A stretch of 64,000 bases of DNA, taken from NCBI RefSeq assembly GCF_009671205.1, contig NZ_CP045309.1, positions 2,728,001 through 2,792,000 of the forward strand. Direction: 5' to 3'. The notes below the pieces were generated by a model. That model searched no databases. It was not told where the DNA came from and was given only the letters and a program-made list of their open reading frames with translations. Shown here piece by piece: positions 38,092-45,808 of the stretch (position 1 is its first letter; every line of letters begins with the position of its first letter). Both the position numbers and the translations under genes were made by a program. This stretch comes from Micromonospora terminaliae (GTDB taxonomy: Bacteria; Actinomycetota; Actinomycetes; Mycobacteriales; Micromonosporaceae).

Positions 38092-39201
38092 GTGGCGCCC
38101 GTCCCGGCGGTCTGCACGCTCGGCGTGGAGGAGGAGTACCTGCTCCTGGACCCCATCACCGGGCAGAGCCTGCCCGTGGCCGACCGGGTGCTCGCCGCGC
38201 TGTCCGGCCCCAGCCGGGAACAGAGCCGGCAGGAGTTCCGGCACAGCATGGTCGAGATGGTGACGCCGATCTGCGCCGACCTGGCGGAGCTGCGCGAGCA
38301 CCTCGTGGTGCTCCGCCGGGCCGCGGCCGAGGCGGCCGGGGCGGCGGGGGCACGGCTCGTGGCGGTCGCGGCGACGCCGGTGTGCGAACCGCACCGCTCC
38401 GTGCCGGACAAGGACCGCTACCGCGCCATGTCGCACCGGTTCGGCCCGGTGGCGCACGACCCGGCGGTCTGCGGCTGTCACGTCCACGTCGGGGTGCCGG
38501 ACCGGGAACTCGCCGTGCAGGTCTGCAACCACCTGCGGCCGTGGCTGCCGGTGGTGCAGGCGCTCACCGCCAACTCTCCCCTGCACGACGGGCGGGACAC
38601 CGGGCACGCGAGCTGGCGCGCCATCCAGTTCGACCGGTGGCCGAGCGTCGGTCCGACCCCGCACTTCGAGTCCGCCGACGACTACGACCGGACGGTCCGG
38701 GACCTCGTCGACGCCGGCATCATGCTGGACCCGCAGATGGTCTACTGGTACGCCCGCCCGTCCGTCGCCTACCCGACCGTGGAAATCCGCGTGGGCGACG
38801 TCTGCCCGACGGTGGACGACACCGTGCTGGTCGCCGGCCTGCTGCGGGCGCTGGTCGCCACGGCCGCCGAGGACGTGCGGGCCGGCCGGTCCGCGCCGCG
38901 GATCCGGGACTGCCTGGTGGCGGCGGCGCACTGGCGCGCCGCGCACGACGGGGTGGACGGGGACCTGGTCGACCTGCGCGCGGGCGGGTCCCGGCCCGCC
39001 TGGGAGCTGATCGACGAGCTGGTCGCCACCGTGGCCCCCGCGCTGGCCGGCTACGGCGACCTGGATCTGGTGACCCACCAGCTCGACCGGCTGCGCCGCG
39101 ACGGTAACGGGGCGACCCGGCAGCGGCGGATCCTCACCGACACCGACGGGGACGTCCGGGCGGTCCTGGACGAACTGGCCGCCCGGACCCTCGACGCCTG
39201 A
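38092..39201 (+). CDS. Carboxylate-amine ligase, YbdK/GCS2-type glutamate-cysteine ligase family
   Basis: The 369-residue protein shows TLGVEEEYLLLDP at the N-terminus, FRHSMVEMVTPIC, CGCHVHVGVPDRE and TVEIRVGDVCPT, which are the ATP/metal and substrate motifs of the YbdK (GCS2) group. YbdK has weak gamma-glutamylcysteine ligase activity; actinomycetes use mycothiol, so the real product is unclear. The GTG at 38092 is chosen because GGAGGTG lies five bases upstream; longer in-frame GTG starts (38017, 38044) are poorer. It is a monocistronic-looking gene. Confidence 0.88.
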   Translation: MAPVPAVCTLGVEEEYLLLDPITGQSLPVADRVLAALSGPSREQSRQEFRHSMVEMVTPICADLAELREHLVVLRRAAAEAAGAAGARLVAVAATPVCEPHRSVPDKDRYRAMSHRFGPVAHDPAVCGCHVHVGVPDRELAVQVCNHLRPWLPVVQALTANSPLHDGRDTGHASWRAIQFDRWPSVGPTPHFESADDYDRTVRDLVDAGIMLDPQMVYWYARPSVAYPTVEIRVGDVCPTVDDTVLVAGLLRALVATAAEDVRAGRSAPRIRDCLVAAAHWRAAHDGVDGDLVDLRAGGSRPAWELIDELVATVAPALAGYGDLDLVTHQLDRLRRDGNGATRQRRILTDTDGDVRAVLDELAARTLDA

Positions 39202-39214
39202 GCGACCCGGGCGG

Positions 39215-39499
39215 TCAGACGGGCGGGATGCCCGACCGCCCGATCCGGGCCAGGTCGGGTTCCCCGCGGACCGTCCGGCTGGGCGGCGTCCCGCCCTGCC
39301 CGGTCGGCGCAGCCGGTTCGGCCGGCTCGGCGCGCTCCTCGATCTCGGCGCTGCCGATCTCCCGCATCATGTCCGCGACGACGGCGAGCGCGGCGGCCTT
39401 GTCGGGGTACTGCCGGCCGGTGGCGATGACCTGGCCCTCGTCGTCCAGCAGGGTGAACCCGTAGGTGCCGGTGTCGGCGGCGGCGATGAGGAACTTCAT
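39215..39499 (-). CDS. Small YegP/DUF1508-like protein
   Basis: The 94-residue protein has one motif unit, MKFLIAAADTGTYGFTLLDDEGQVIATGRQYPDKAAALAVV (read in parts: a GTYGFTLLDDEGQ strand pair and an YPDKAAAL helix), which follows the DUF1508 pattern of YegP proteins. The last 40 residues are Pro/Glu-rich and probably disordered. YegP-type proteins have no fixed function. The ATG at 39499 has no strong ribosome site. It converges with the ligase gene with 13 bases between. Confidence 0.65.
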   Translation of the reverse strand: MKFLIAAADTGTYGFTLLDDEGQVIATGRQYPDKAAALAVVADMMREIGSAEIEERAEPAEPAAPTGQGGTPPSRTVRGEPDLARIGRSGIPPV

Positions 39500-39542
39500 C
39501 CCGGGCGCTTACCCGGAGGACGGGCGGCGACACCGGGCCGGG

Positions 39543-39923
39543 TCAGTCCCAGCGGGTCGCCGTCGCGGCGAACAGCTCCGGATCGCTGGCCACCGGGATC
39601 ACGCAGAGCAGGTGACCGCCCGGCGCCCGCAGCACGTGGCAGTCGAGCCAGCGGGAGACCGGGGTGGCGCCGAGGCCGACCAGCCGCGCCACCTCGGCGG
39701 CCACGTCGTCGGTCTCGATGTCCAGGTGGTGGCGGGGCGCGTCGTCCACCGACTGCACCGCGGTGACCAGCCCCGGCACCACGTCGACCAGGTCGGTGAA
39801 CTGGGGCTCGGCCGGGTCGGTGCGGGTCGGCACGCCGAGCGCCGCGGACCAGAACCCGGTCGCCGAGGCGGCGGCGTCGCGGGGCGCGTCGAGGATGAGG
39901 GCGTAGAGCCGGGAGCGGTGCAT
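39543..39923 (-). CDS. VOC-family protein (glyoxalase/dioxygenase-like)
   Basis: The 126-residue protein has the two beta-alpha-beta-beta-beta units of the vicinal-oxygen-chelate fold: ALILDAPRDAAASATGFWSAAL at the start, RHHLDIETDDVAAEVARLVGLGA in the middle and VLRAPGGHLLCVIPV at the end. His in HLDIE and the GHLLCV segment are usual metal-side positions. Such proteins range from isomerases to resistance proteins; this short actinomycete type has no assigned reaction. Start ATG at 39923. Confidence 0.82.
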   Translation of the reverse strand: MHRSRLYALILDAPRDAAASATGFWSAALGVPTRTDPAEPQFTDLVDVVPGLVTAVQSVDDAPRHHLDIETDDVAAEVARLVGLGATPVSRWLDCHVLRAPGGHLLCVIPVASDPELFAATATRWD

Positions 39924-39960
39924 CCGCCGAGCTTAGCCACGACGGGCGTCGATGGCAGGG

Positions 39961-40587
39961 TCAGGCCGAGGGGCGGACCGCGCGCAGCCAGGCCTGGGCG
40001 ATCAGGGCGTGGCCGAACGGGGTCGGGTGCACGCCGTCGCGGGTCCACACCCGGCCGTCCACACCGGCGGCCTGGAACAGCTCGTCGACCGCCACCAGGG
40101 TCGCCCCGAACTCGGCGGCGAGTTCGCGGACCACCGCGACCTTCGGGCCGAGGTCCTCCCGCCACGCGTGCTGCGCGTCGTCCAGCGGGACGACGAAGGG
40201 CTCGACGAGGACCAGCCGGGCGTCCAGCGGCCGGGTGGCCTCGAGCACGTGCCGGTAGTCGCGGGCGAAGTCGGCGGCGCTGGTCGGGTCGTCGCGGGTG
40301 TAGCGCCGCCAGGTGTCGTTGATGCCGATCAGCACCGACACCACCTGCGGGGCGAGGGCCAGGCAGTCCGGCTCCCAGCGGGCCCGCAGGTCGCGTACCC
40401 GGTCGCCGCTGATCCCGCGGTTGAGGAAGGTCGCCCCGTGGCGGGGGTGGCGGGCCGTGAACCAGGCGGAGGCCATCATGGCGTACCCGGTGCCGAGGTC
40501 GTCGCCGCAGGACCGGTCCCGGCCGGCGTCGGTGATGCTGTCGCCGATGAAGAGCACCCGGCCGCCGCGCGGCACCTCCACGGTCAT
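39961..40587 (-). CDS. SGNH/GDSL-family hydrolase
   Basis: The 208-residue protein has all four SGNH blocks: FIGDSITDAGRD (nucleophile Ser), NRGISGDRVRDL (Gly), VSVLIGINDTWRRY (Asn) and WTRDGVHPTPFGHALIA (Asp-x-x-His). It is an esterase or acyl/acetyl-hydrolase, cytoplasmic since no signal peptide is present. The ATG at 40587 (MTVEVPRGG) follows a G-rich ribosome site; upstream in-frame starts lie in the shared regulatory gap. Substrate unknown. It is divergent from the conservon. Confidence 0.88.
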   Translation of the reverse strand: MTVEVPRGGRVLFIGDSITDAGRDRSCGDDLGTGYAMMASAWFTARHPRHGATFLNRGISGDRVRDLRARWEPDCLALAPQVVSVLIGINDTWRRYTRDDPTSAADFARDYRHVLEATRPLDARLVLVEPFVVPLDDAQHAWREDLGPKVAVVRELAAEFGATLVAVDELFQAAGVDGRVWTRDGVHPTPFGHALIAQAWLRAVRPSA

Positions 40588-40770
40588 CCGCCCGTCCCCC
40601 TCCCCCGTGCCGGATCCTCCGTGATCATGCCGCACGCCGGTCGCGGCCCGAACGGCGGCCGACCCGCCGGGAAGAATCCGCCGTCCGGCTGTTGCGTTTC
40701 GCGGCCCGGAACCGATCACACATCCGTGGCAACGCGGCGACCGAGGTGTGACAACCTCACCAAGTTGGCC

Positions 40771-40782
40771 TGCAACGTTGCA
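40771..40782. promoter_or_regulatory. Perfect palindrome in the divergent SGNH/conservon gap
   Basis: TGCAACGTTGCA is a perfect 12-base inverted repeat 71 bases before the conservon start (40854) in the 266-base gap. It may be an operator for the conservon; no regulator gene is adjacent. The rest of the gap shows no gene. Confidence 0.4.
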
Positions 40783-40853
40783 ATCGGCGCACAAGCGGTG
40801 GTTGACTGCTGCACCATGCCAGAGCCGAAGATCACGGACAGGCCGGTTTTTTC

Positions 40854-41993
40854 GTGAGAAGCACGGACATCACGCGGCGGACCACCTGGCGGCAGCGGGC
40901 GGCCCGCTGGCTGGATCCCACCGTCGCCCGCTGGGACGTCGCGCCGCCGGAGACGCCCGAACCGCCACCGCGGGAGGAGCCCGGGCCGGGCCCGTGGCCC
41001 GCTATCTGCGACCAGTTCGCCCTGCGGATCCTGGCCGCGGCGTACCAGATGGGCAGTCACCTGGAGGCCGTCGAGGCCGACGAGCAGGACCCGGAACGCC
41101 TGGAGCGGCTCTACCGCATCGACCACGCGAACACCCGGATCCGGCGGCACGCCGAGAACCTCCAGGTGCTGCTGGGCCGCCGGGTCGAGGACGCCGACCC
41201 GCAGACCGTCCCCCTGGTCGACGTCGTCCGGGCCGCCGCCTCCGCCGTCGAGCACTACCCGCGCATCCGGGTGGGCCACGTCGTCGAGCTGGCGGTGGTC
41301 GAATTCGCGGCCGACGACGTGATCCGGGTGCTCACCGAACTGCTCGACAACGCCACCCGGTTCTCCCCACCCACGGCGGCCGTGACCGTGTCGGCGTTCG
41401 TCACCGAGGACGGTGGCGTCCTGCTGCGGGTCGAGGACGCCGGGGTGGGCCTGCACCCCGACCACCTCACCCAGCTCAACGCGCTGCTCAGCGGCCGGCC
41501 GGCCACCCCCGTCACCCTCGACCCCGCGGCCCACCTCGGGCTCGCCGTGGTGGCCCACCTGGCCGGCGCCCACCAGCTGCGCGTCGCGCTCACCACCCGG
41601 CCCTCCGGTGGGACCACCGCGACCGTCGCCGTACCCGCCGGGCTGCTGTGCGAGATCCCCGCCGCGGCCGCGCCCGCACCGCCGCCGCCGGCCTGGCCAC
41701 CCGCCCGGACCGGGACCGACCCCTGGAGTACGCCGTTGGCCGCACCCCATGGCGCGGACGGGCCCACCGTCCGGCTCACCACCATCGACGGGCCGGCCGG
41801 CGACCCGCCGCCGCCCACCACCGGCCTGCCCCGACGGGTGCCCGGGAGCGTCCGCGACCAGGCCCCGGCGCCCCGGCCCCCGGCCGACCCCGGCGCGGGC
41901 TCCCCGCCCGAGGCGTGGCCGGACGAGACGGCGGCCTTCGCGGCCGGCGTCAGCGACGCCCGCACCCCCACCGAGCACGAAGGACGGCAGTGA
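40854..41993 (+). CDS. cvnA: Conservon kinase-like ATPase CvnA, sensor-less form
   Basis: The 379-residue protein has the conservon dimerisation/His segment LYRIDHANTRIRRHAENLQVLLG (near residues 83-105, His in RIDHAN) and a GHKL ATPase domain (about 120-270) with ELLDNATRFSPP as N-box and VEDAGVGLHP as G1 box. The last 110 residues are Pro-rich and disordered. Typical Streptomyces CvnA proteins are much longer, with an extracellular nitrate-sensor-type region and membrane segments; none is present here. It starts at GTG 40854 with a weak ribosome site and its TGA overlaps the next ATG. Confidence 0.85.
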   Translation: MRSTDITRRTTWRQRAARWLDPTVARWDVAPPETPEPPPREEPGPGPWPAICDQFALRILAAAYQMGSHLEAVEADEQDPERLERLYRIDHANTRIRRHAENLQVLLGRRVEDADPQTVPLVDVVRAAASAVEHYPRIRVGHVVELAVVEFAADDVIRVLTELLDNATRFSPPTAAVTVSAFVTEDGGVLLRVEDAGVGLHPDHLTQLNALLSGRPATPVTLDPAAHLGLAVVAHLAGAHQLRVALTTRPSGGTTATVAVPAGLLCEIPAAAAPAPPPPAWPPARTGTDPWSTPLAAPHGADGPTVRLTTIDGPAGDPPPPTTGLPRRVPGSVRDQAPAPRPPADPGAGSPPEAWPDETAAFAAGVSDARTPTEHEGRQ

Positions 41994-42442
41994 TGACCCA
42001 CGCGTACCCGGGAAGCGGCACGAGCAACGGGCTGCCCGACTGCGCCTGGCTGATCCGGCAGTTCGTCGAGGACGTGCCCGGGGTCAACCACGCGATGCTG
42101 GTGTCGCTGGACGGCCTCCAGCTGGCCGCCTCGCGCGGCGTCGGCCGCGACCTGGGCGACCAGCTCGCCGCGCTGACCGCCGGCCTGCTCAGCATGGCCG
42201 ACCGCAGCGCCGCCCTGCTGGAGCTGGGCTCCGCCGAGTACCTGACCGTCCGGCTGCCCCGCGGGCACCTGCTGTTCATGCGGGTGGGCGACTCGGCCGG
42301 CCTGGCCGTGGCCGCCGCGCCCGGCTGCGACCTGCGGGTCGTGTCCTACCGGATGACGCAGTTCGTGGGAGCCGTGTGGCACGCCCTCACGCCGGCCGTG
42401 CGGCACGAGCTGCACCGCATGACGGCCGCCCAGGCCCGCTGA
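41993..42442 (+). CDS. cvnB: Roadblock/LC7-domain protein CvnB
   Basis: The 149-residue protein is a roadblock/LC7 domain: CAWLIRQFVEDVPGVNHAMLVSLDGLQLAASRG is its first half (read as the helix plus VNHAMLVSLDGL strand) and RGHLLFMRVGDSAGLAVAAA the second. In conservons it is thought to act as the GTPase regulator (MglB-like) between CvnA and CvnD at the membrane. The ATG overlaps the CvnA stop (TGATG), so the two are coupled. Confidence 0.92.
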   Translation: MTHAYPGSGTSNGLPDCAWLIRQFVEDVPGVNHAMLVSLDGLQLAASRGVGRDLGDQLAALTAGLLSMADRSAALLELGSAEYLTVRLPRGHLLFMRVGDSAGLAVAAAPGCDLRVVSYRMTQFVGAVWHALTPAVRHELHRMTAAQAR

Positions 42443-42462
42443 CCGGCCGGAGGACGACGATC

Positions 42463-42804
42463 ATGCCGCTGAGGTACTGGAAGGTCCGGCCGTACGTGCT
42501 GACCGCCGGCCGCACCCGCACCCGGCAACCGCTGCTGGTGCACACCCTGGTGTCGGTGCCCTACTACGACGCCGTGTTCGCCGCCGGGCTGCTGCCCGAG
42601 GCCCGTTCCCTGTACGAGAACGCCCGCCGGGCGGCGCGCTCGGTGGCCGAACTCTCCGCGGTGTGCGGGATCTCGCTGGGGGTCACCCGGGTCGTCGTCG
42701 ACGACCTGGCCGCCACCGACCGGCTGCTGGTCCACGGCGACCACGACAACGTCGACTTCCGCCTCCTGGAGAGACTGCGCGATGGCCTCCGCAAACTTGC
42801 CTGA
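42463..42804 (+). CDS. cvnC: DUF742 protein CvnC
   Basis: The 113-residue protein matches DUF742: RPYVLTAGRTRTRQPLLVHTLV at the N-terminus, then ARRAARSVAELSAVCGISLGVTRVVVDDLAATDRLLVH, a winged-helix-like half (read in parts). The normal family N-terminus also has RPY-x(n)-GRT. Its exact role in the conservon is not known. It starts 20 bases after cvnB behind CGGAGGACGA and overlaps cvnD by 23 bases in another frame. Confidence 0.9.
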   Translation: MPLRYWKVRPYVLTAGRTRTRQPLLVHTLVSVPYYDAVFAAGLLPEARSLYENARRAARSVAELSAVCGISLGVTRVVVDDLAATDRLLVHGDHDNVDFRLLERLRDGLRKLA

Positions 42805-43387
42805 CAGCCCGCTGCTGACCTCGGCGAAGATCGTCATCGCGGGCGGTTTCGGGGTCGGCAAGACCACCTGCGTCGGGGCGATCTCGGAGATCCCGCCGGT
42901 CAACACCGAGGCGTGGATGACGGCGGCCAGCGAGACCGTCGACCGGCTCGACCCTGGCATCGACAAGACGACCACGACGGTGGCCATGGACTTCGGCCGG
43001 CTCACCATCGGCCCCGACCTGGTGCTCTACCTGTTCGGCACGCCGGGCCAGCCCCGGTTCTGGCCGATGTGGGACGACCTGTGCCGGGGCGCCGTCGGCG
43101 CGCTGGTGCTCGCCGACACCCGCGACCTGGCGGCCTCGTTCCCGGCGGTCAACTACTTCGAGCAGGACAGCGACGTGCCGTTCGTCGTCTGCGTGAACCT
43201 CTTCGACGGGGTGCTGCACCACCCGCTCGACGACGTCCGCGCCGCGCTCGCGCTGCCGGCCCGCGTACCCCTGACCGCCTGCGACGCCCGCGACCCGTCG
43301 TCGGTGGCGCGGGCGTTGCTCACGGTCGTCGAACACGCCATGTCCCGCACCCCCCGGCCCACCGCGGGCGCGCTCGCGGCGCGGTAG
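42782..43387 (+). CDS. cvnD: Conservon small GTPase CvnD
   Basis: The 201-residue protein is a Ras-like GTPase of the MglA/Cvn type: P-loop GGFGVGKTT near residue 21, the switch region with KTTTTVAMDFGRL, LYLFGTPGQPRFWPMW for the G3 box and VVCVNLFDG in place of the NKxD box (here N-L-F-D). The altered G4 is usual for conservon GTPases. The ATG at 42782 is inside the end of cvnC, which suggests translational coupling. It completes the cvnABCD set. Confidence 0.93.
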   Translation: MASANLPDSPLLTSAKIVIAGGFGVGKTTCVGAISEIPPVNTEAWMTAASETVDRLDPGIDKTTTTVAMDFGRLTIGPDLVLYLFGTPGQPRFWPMWDDLCRGAVGALVLADTRDLAASFPAVNYFEQDSDVPFVVCVNLFDGVLHHPLDDVRAALALPARVPLTACDARDPSSVARALLTVVEHAMSRTPRPTAGALAAR

Positions 43388-43405
43388 CTCAACCCTGGAG
43401 GAACC

Positions 43406-44644
43406 ATGCGCAGAATCCTGATCGTCGGGGCCGGACAGTCCGGGCTCCAGCTCGCCCTGAGCCTGCAGGCCGAAGGGTACGACGTCACGGTGATGTCGGC
43501 CCGCACGCCCGACGAGATCCGCCGGGGCTGGGTGATGAGCACCCAGGCCATGTTCGGCCCCGCGCTGGCCACCGAGCGCCGGTACGGCCTGGACCGGTGG
43601 CAGGACCGGGCGCCCCGGATCGAGGGGCTGCACGTCTCGCTGTCCGCGCCGCCCGGCGAGCGGGCGCTGCGCATCCCCTGCCCCCTGGACGAGCCGGCGC
43701 AGAGCACCGACCAGCGGATCAAGATGGCCGACTGGCTGGAACTGTTCGAGCAGCGCGGCGGGACGGTGCTCTACCAGACCGTGACGACCAGCGACCTCGA
43801 CGGCCTGGCCCGGCTCGGCCGCTACGACCTGACCGTGGTGGCCGCCGGCAAGGGCGATCTGGTCGGCGTCTTCGACCGCGACCCGGCCCGCTCGGTGTAC
43901 GACGCGCCGCAGCGCGGCCTGGCCGTGGCGTACGTGCACGGGATGACCCCGGACCCGCTGCTGCCCGTGCCGCACGTCAGCTTCAACGCGGTGCCCGGGC
44001 TGGGCGAGCTGTTCGTCATCCCCGCCCTGACCCACTCCGGTCCCTGCGAGATCCTGTTCTGGGAGGCGGTGCCCGGTGGGCCCCTGGACCTGTGGACCGA
44101 GCGGCGCGACCCGGCCGAGCACCTGAAGCTCACCCTGGACCTGGTCCGCCGCTACACGCCGTGGATCTACGAGCGGTGCGCCGAGGTGGAGCTGACCGAC
44201 GGGCGCGCCACCCTGTCCGGGCGGTACACCCCGACGGTGCGCCACGCGGTCGCCGAACTGCCCTCGGGCGGGCTGGTGCTGGGCATGGCCGACGTGGTGG
44301 TGGCCAACGACCCGATCACCGGCCAGGGCAGCAACACGGCCGCCAAGTGCGCGTACGCGTACCTCGGCGCGATCCTGGAGCACGGCGACGGGCCCTTCGA
44401 CCGGGACTGGATGACGCGGACCTTCGAGCGCTTCTGGGCCGGGACCGGGGAGGCCGTGACCGGCTGGACGAACGCCATGCTGCAACCGCTGCCGCCGCAC
44501 GTGCAGCAGGTGCTCGGAGCGGCCGCCGGCAACCCGGCGGTGGCCCGCCGGTTCGCCAACGGGTTCGGCGACCCGAACGACTTCCGGGACTGGTTCCTCA
44601 CCCCGGAGGCGGCCGAGCGCTACCTGGCCTCGGTCGCCGGCTGA
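43406..44644 (+). CDS. FAD-dependent monooxygenase, styrene monooxygenase (StyA)-like
   Basis: The 412-residue flavoprotein begins RRILIVGAGQSGLQLALSL, the FAD dinucleotide motif, and has GWVMSTQAMFGPAL, the StyA-type loop, with LGMADVVVANDPITGQGSNTAAK as the second FAD motif (GMAD-x(4)-NDPITGQG). Two-component StyA enzymes take FADH2 from a separate reductase; no StyB-like reductase is adjacent. The ATG follows CTGGAGG, 18 bases after cvnD, so the gene belongs to the conservon transcript. Some Streptomyces conservons end with a P450; here the redox enzyme is a flavoprotein. Confidence 0.88.
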   Translation: MRRILIVGAGQSGLQLALSLQAEGYDVTVMSARTPDEIRRGWVMSTQAMFGPALATERRYGLDRWQDRAPRIEGLHVSLSAPPGERALRIPCPLDEPAQSTDQRIKMADWLELFEQRGGTVLYQTVTTSDLDGLARLGRYDLTVVAAGKGDLVGVFDRDPARSVYDAPQRGLAVAYVHGMTPDPLLPVPHVSFNAVPGLGELFVIPALTHSGPCEILFWEAVPGGPLDLWTERRDPAEHLKLTLDLVRRYTPWIYERCAEVELTDGRATLSGRYTPTVRHAVAELPSGGLVLGMADVVVANDPITGQGSNTAAKCAYAYLGAILEHGDGPFDRDWMTRTFERFWAGTGEAVTGWTNAMLQPLPPHVQQVLGAAAGNPAVARRFANGFGDPNDFRDWFLTPEAAERYLASVAG

Positions 44645-44653
44645 CCACATCGT

Positions 44654-44690
44654 GGCCGGGAGCCGCCGCCCTCGGGGGTGGCTTCCGGCC
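44654..44690 (+). terminator. Terminator of the conservon operon
   Basis: A 14-bp stem (44654-44667 with 44677-44690) with two G-U pairs and a 9-base loop starts ten bases after the monooxygenase stop. Confidence 0.6.
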
Positions 44691-44724
44691 GCCGCAGCCT
44701 CGCCGGACGGGCGTCGAGGGCCGG

Positions 44725-45591
44725 TCAGGCGGTCACGTGGGCGCTGTCGCCCGCCGTGGCGGCGAACGAGGTCCCGCTGACCATCCGGGCGCCGTCCGAC
44801 GCGAGGAACACCACGAGCGGCGCGACGTCCTCCGGCTGCACCCACGGCACGCCCAACGGGGTCTTCGCCCGCTGCGCCTCGACCGCGCTCCGCTCGTCGG
44901 CGGCCGGATCCCCGGACGGCGTCTTCCCGGCCTCGACGAGGGCCTGCGCGTAGCGGTCCTGGTGCCGGGTCAGGGCGGTGTCGACCAGGCCGGGGATGAC
45001 CGCGTTCACGGTGATCCCGTGCGCACCCAGTTCCAGCGCCGCCGACTTGACCAGCCCGATGAGGCCCCACTTCGACGCCGAGTAGGCGGCACCGTTCGTC
45101 GTGCCGTGCTGTCCCTGCGTGGACGAGGTCACCACGATCCGGCCGCCGCCGCGGCGGACCAGCAACGGGGCGAAGACCCGCAGCACGTTCGCGGTGCCGG
45201 TCAGGTTGACGTCGATCTGGTCGTGCCAGTCCGCGTCGGCCATCTCCAGCAGGGGCTTGAACGCCTGGATGCCGGCGTTGGCGAACAGCACGTCGACGCC
45301 GCCGTGCTCGCGCTCGACCGCCGCCGCCACCGCGCGCACCGCGGTGATGTCCCGCTGGTCGGCCTGGTGCGCGGACCAGCGCGCCCCGGCCGCGGTGACC
45401 CGCCGGCCGGTCTCGGCCAGGTCGTCGGGGCTCGCCGGCGGGAAGTCGAGGATCGGGCTCACCGGCCCGGCCACGTCCATGCCGGCCACGTCCGCGCCGG
45501 CCTCGGCGAGCGCCACAGCGGCGGCCCGGCCGATCCCGCGCGCCGCGCCGGTGACCACGGCGACCCGCCCGGACAGCGGCGCTGTGGTCAT
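44725..45591 (-). CDS. SDR-family oxidoreductase of the mycofactocin-coupled type
   Basis: The 288-residue SDR has TGAARGIG near residue 16, FANAGIQAF and the catalytic AYSASKWG. Between the first helix and the second strand it carries an insert, PPASPDDLAETGRRVTAAG, of the kind found in mycofactocin-dependent SDRs that hold NAD without exchange. The C-terminal GTSFAATAGDSAHVTA also fits. If so, it oxidises an alcohol and passes electrons to mycofactocin. No mycofactocin genes are in this window. ATG 45591 is chosen as the start of the family N-terminus. Confidence 0.8.
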   Translation of the reverse strand: MTTAPLSGRVAVVTGAARGIGRAAAVALAEAGADVAGMDVAGPVSPILDFPPASPDDLAETGRRVTAAGARWSAHQADQRDITAVRAVAAAVEREHGGVDVLFANAGIQAFKPLLEMADADWHDQIDVNLTGTANVLRVFAPLLVRRGGGRIVVTSSTQGQHGTTNGAAYSASKWGLIGLVKSAALELGAHGITVNAVIPGLVDTALTRHQDRYAQALVEAGKTPSGDPAADERSAVEAQRAKTPLGVPWVQPEDVAPLVVFLASDGARMVSGTSFAATAGDSAHVTA

Positions 45592-45728
45592 CGCGCCCAC
45601 CCCCTGCTCTGCCGGCTCCTCCACTCGCACCGTAGACGGGTCCCACCCCGCCCCGCCGGGGATCGCCGCCTCGGCCGCCTCCCGACCCCGCGAGCTGGGC
45701 ACACGGCGAGACTGACGCCGGCTCGGCG

Positions 45729-45765
45729 AGGTGGCGGTTTCCGCGGGGCCCGGACACCGCCACCT
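45729..45765 (-). terminator. Hairpin downstream of the nitronate monooxygenase gene
   Basis: A 10-bp stem (45729-45738 with 45756-45765) with a 17-base loop lies 44 bases past the end of the leftward gene. The 217-base gap holds nothing else I can name. Confidence 0.45.
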
Positions 45766-45808
45766 CCCGCGAGCTGGTGTTGATCTCGGTCGCGCGACGG
45801 TGGCGTGG

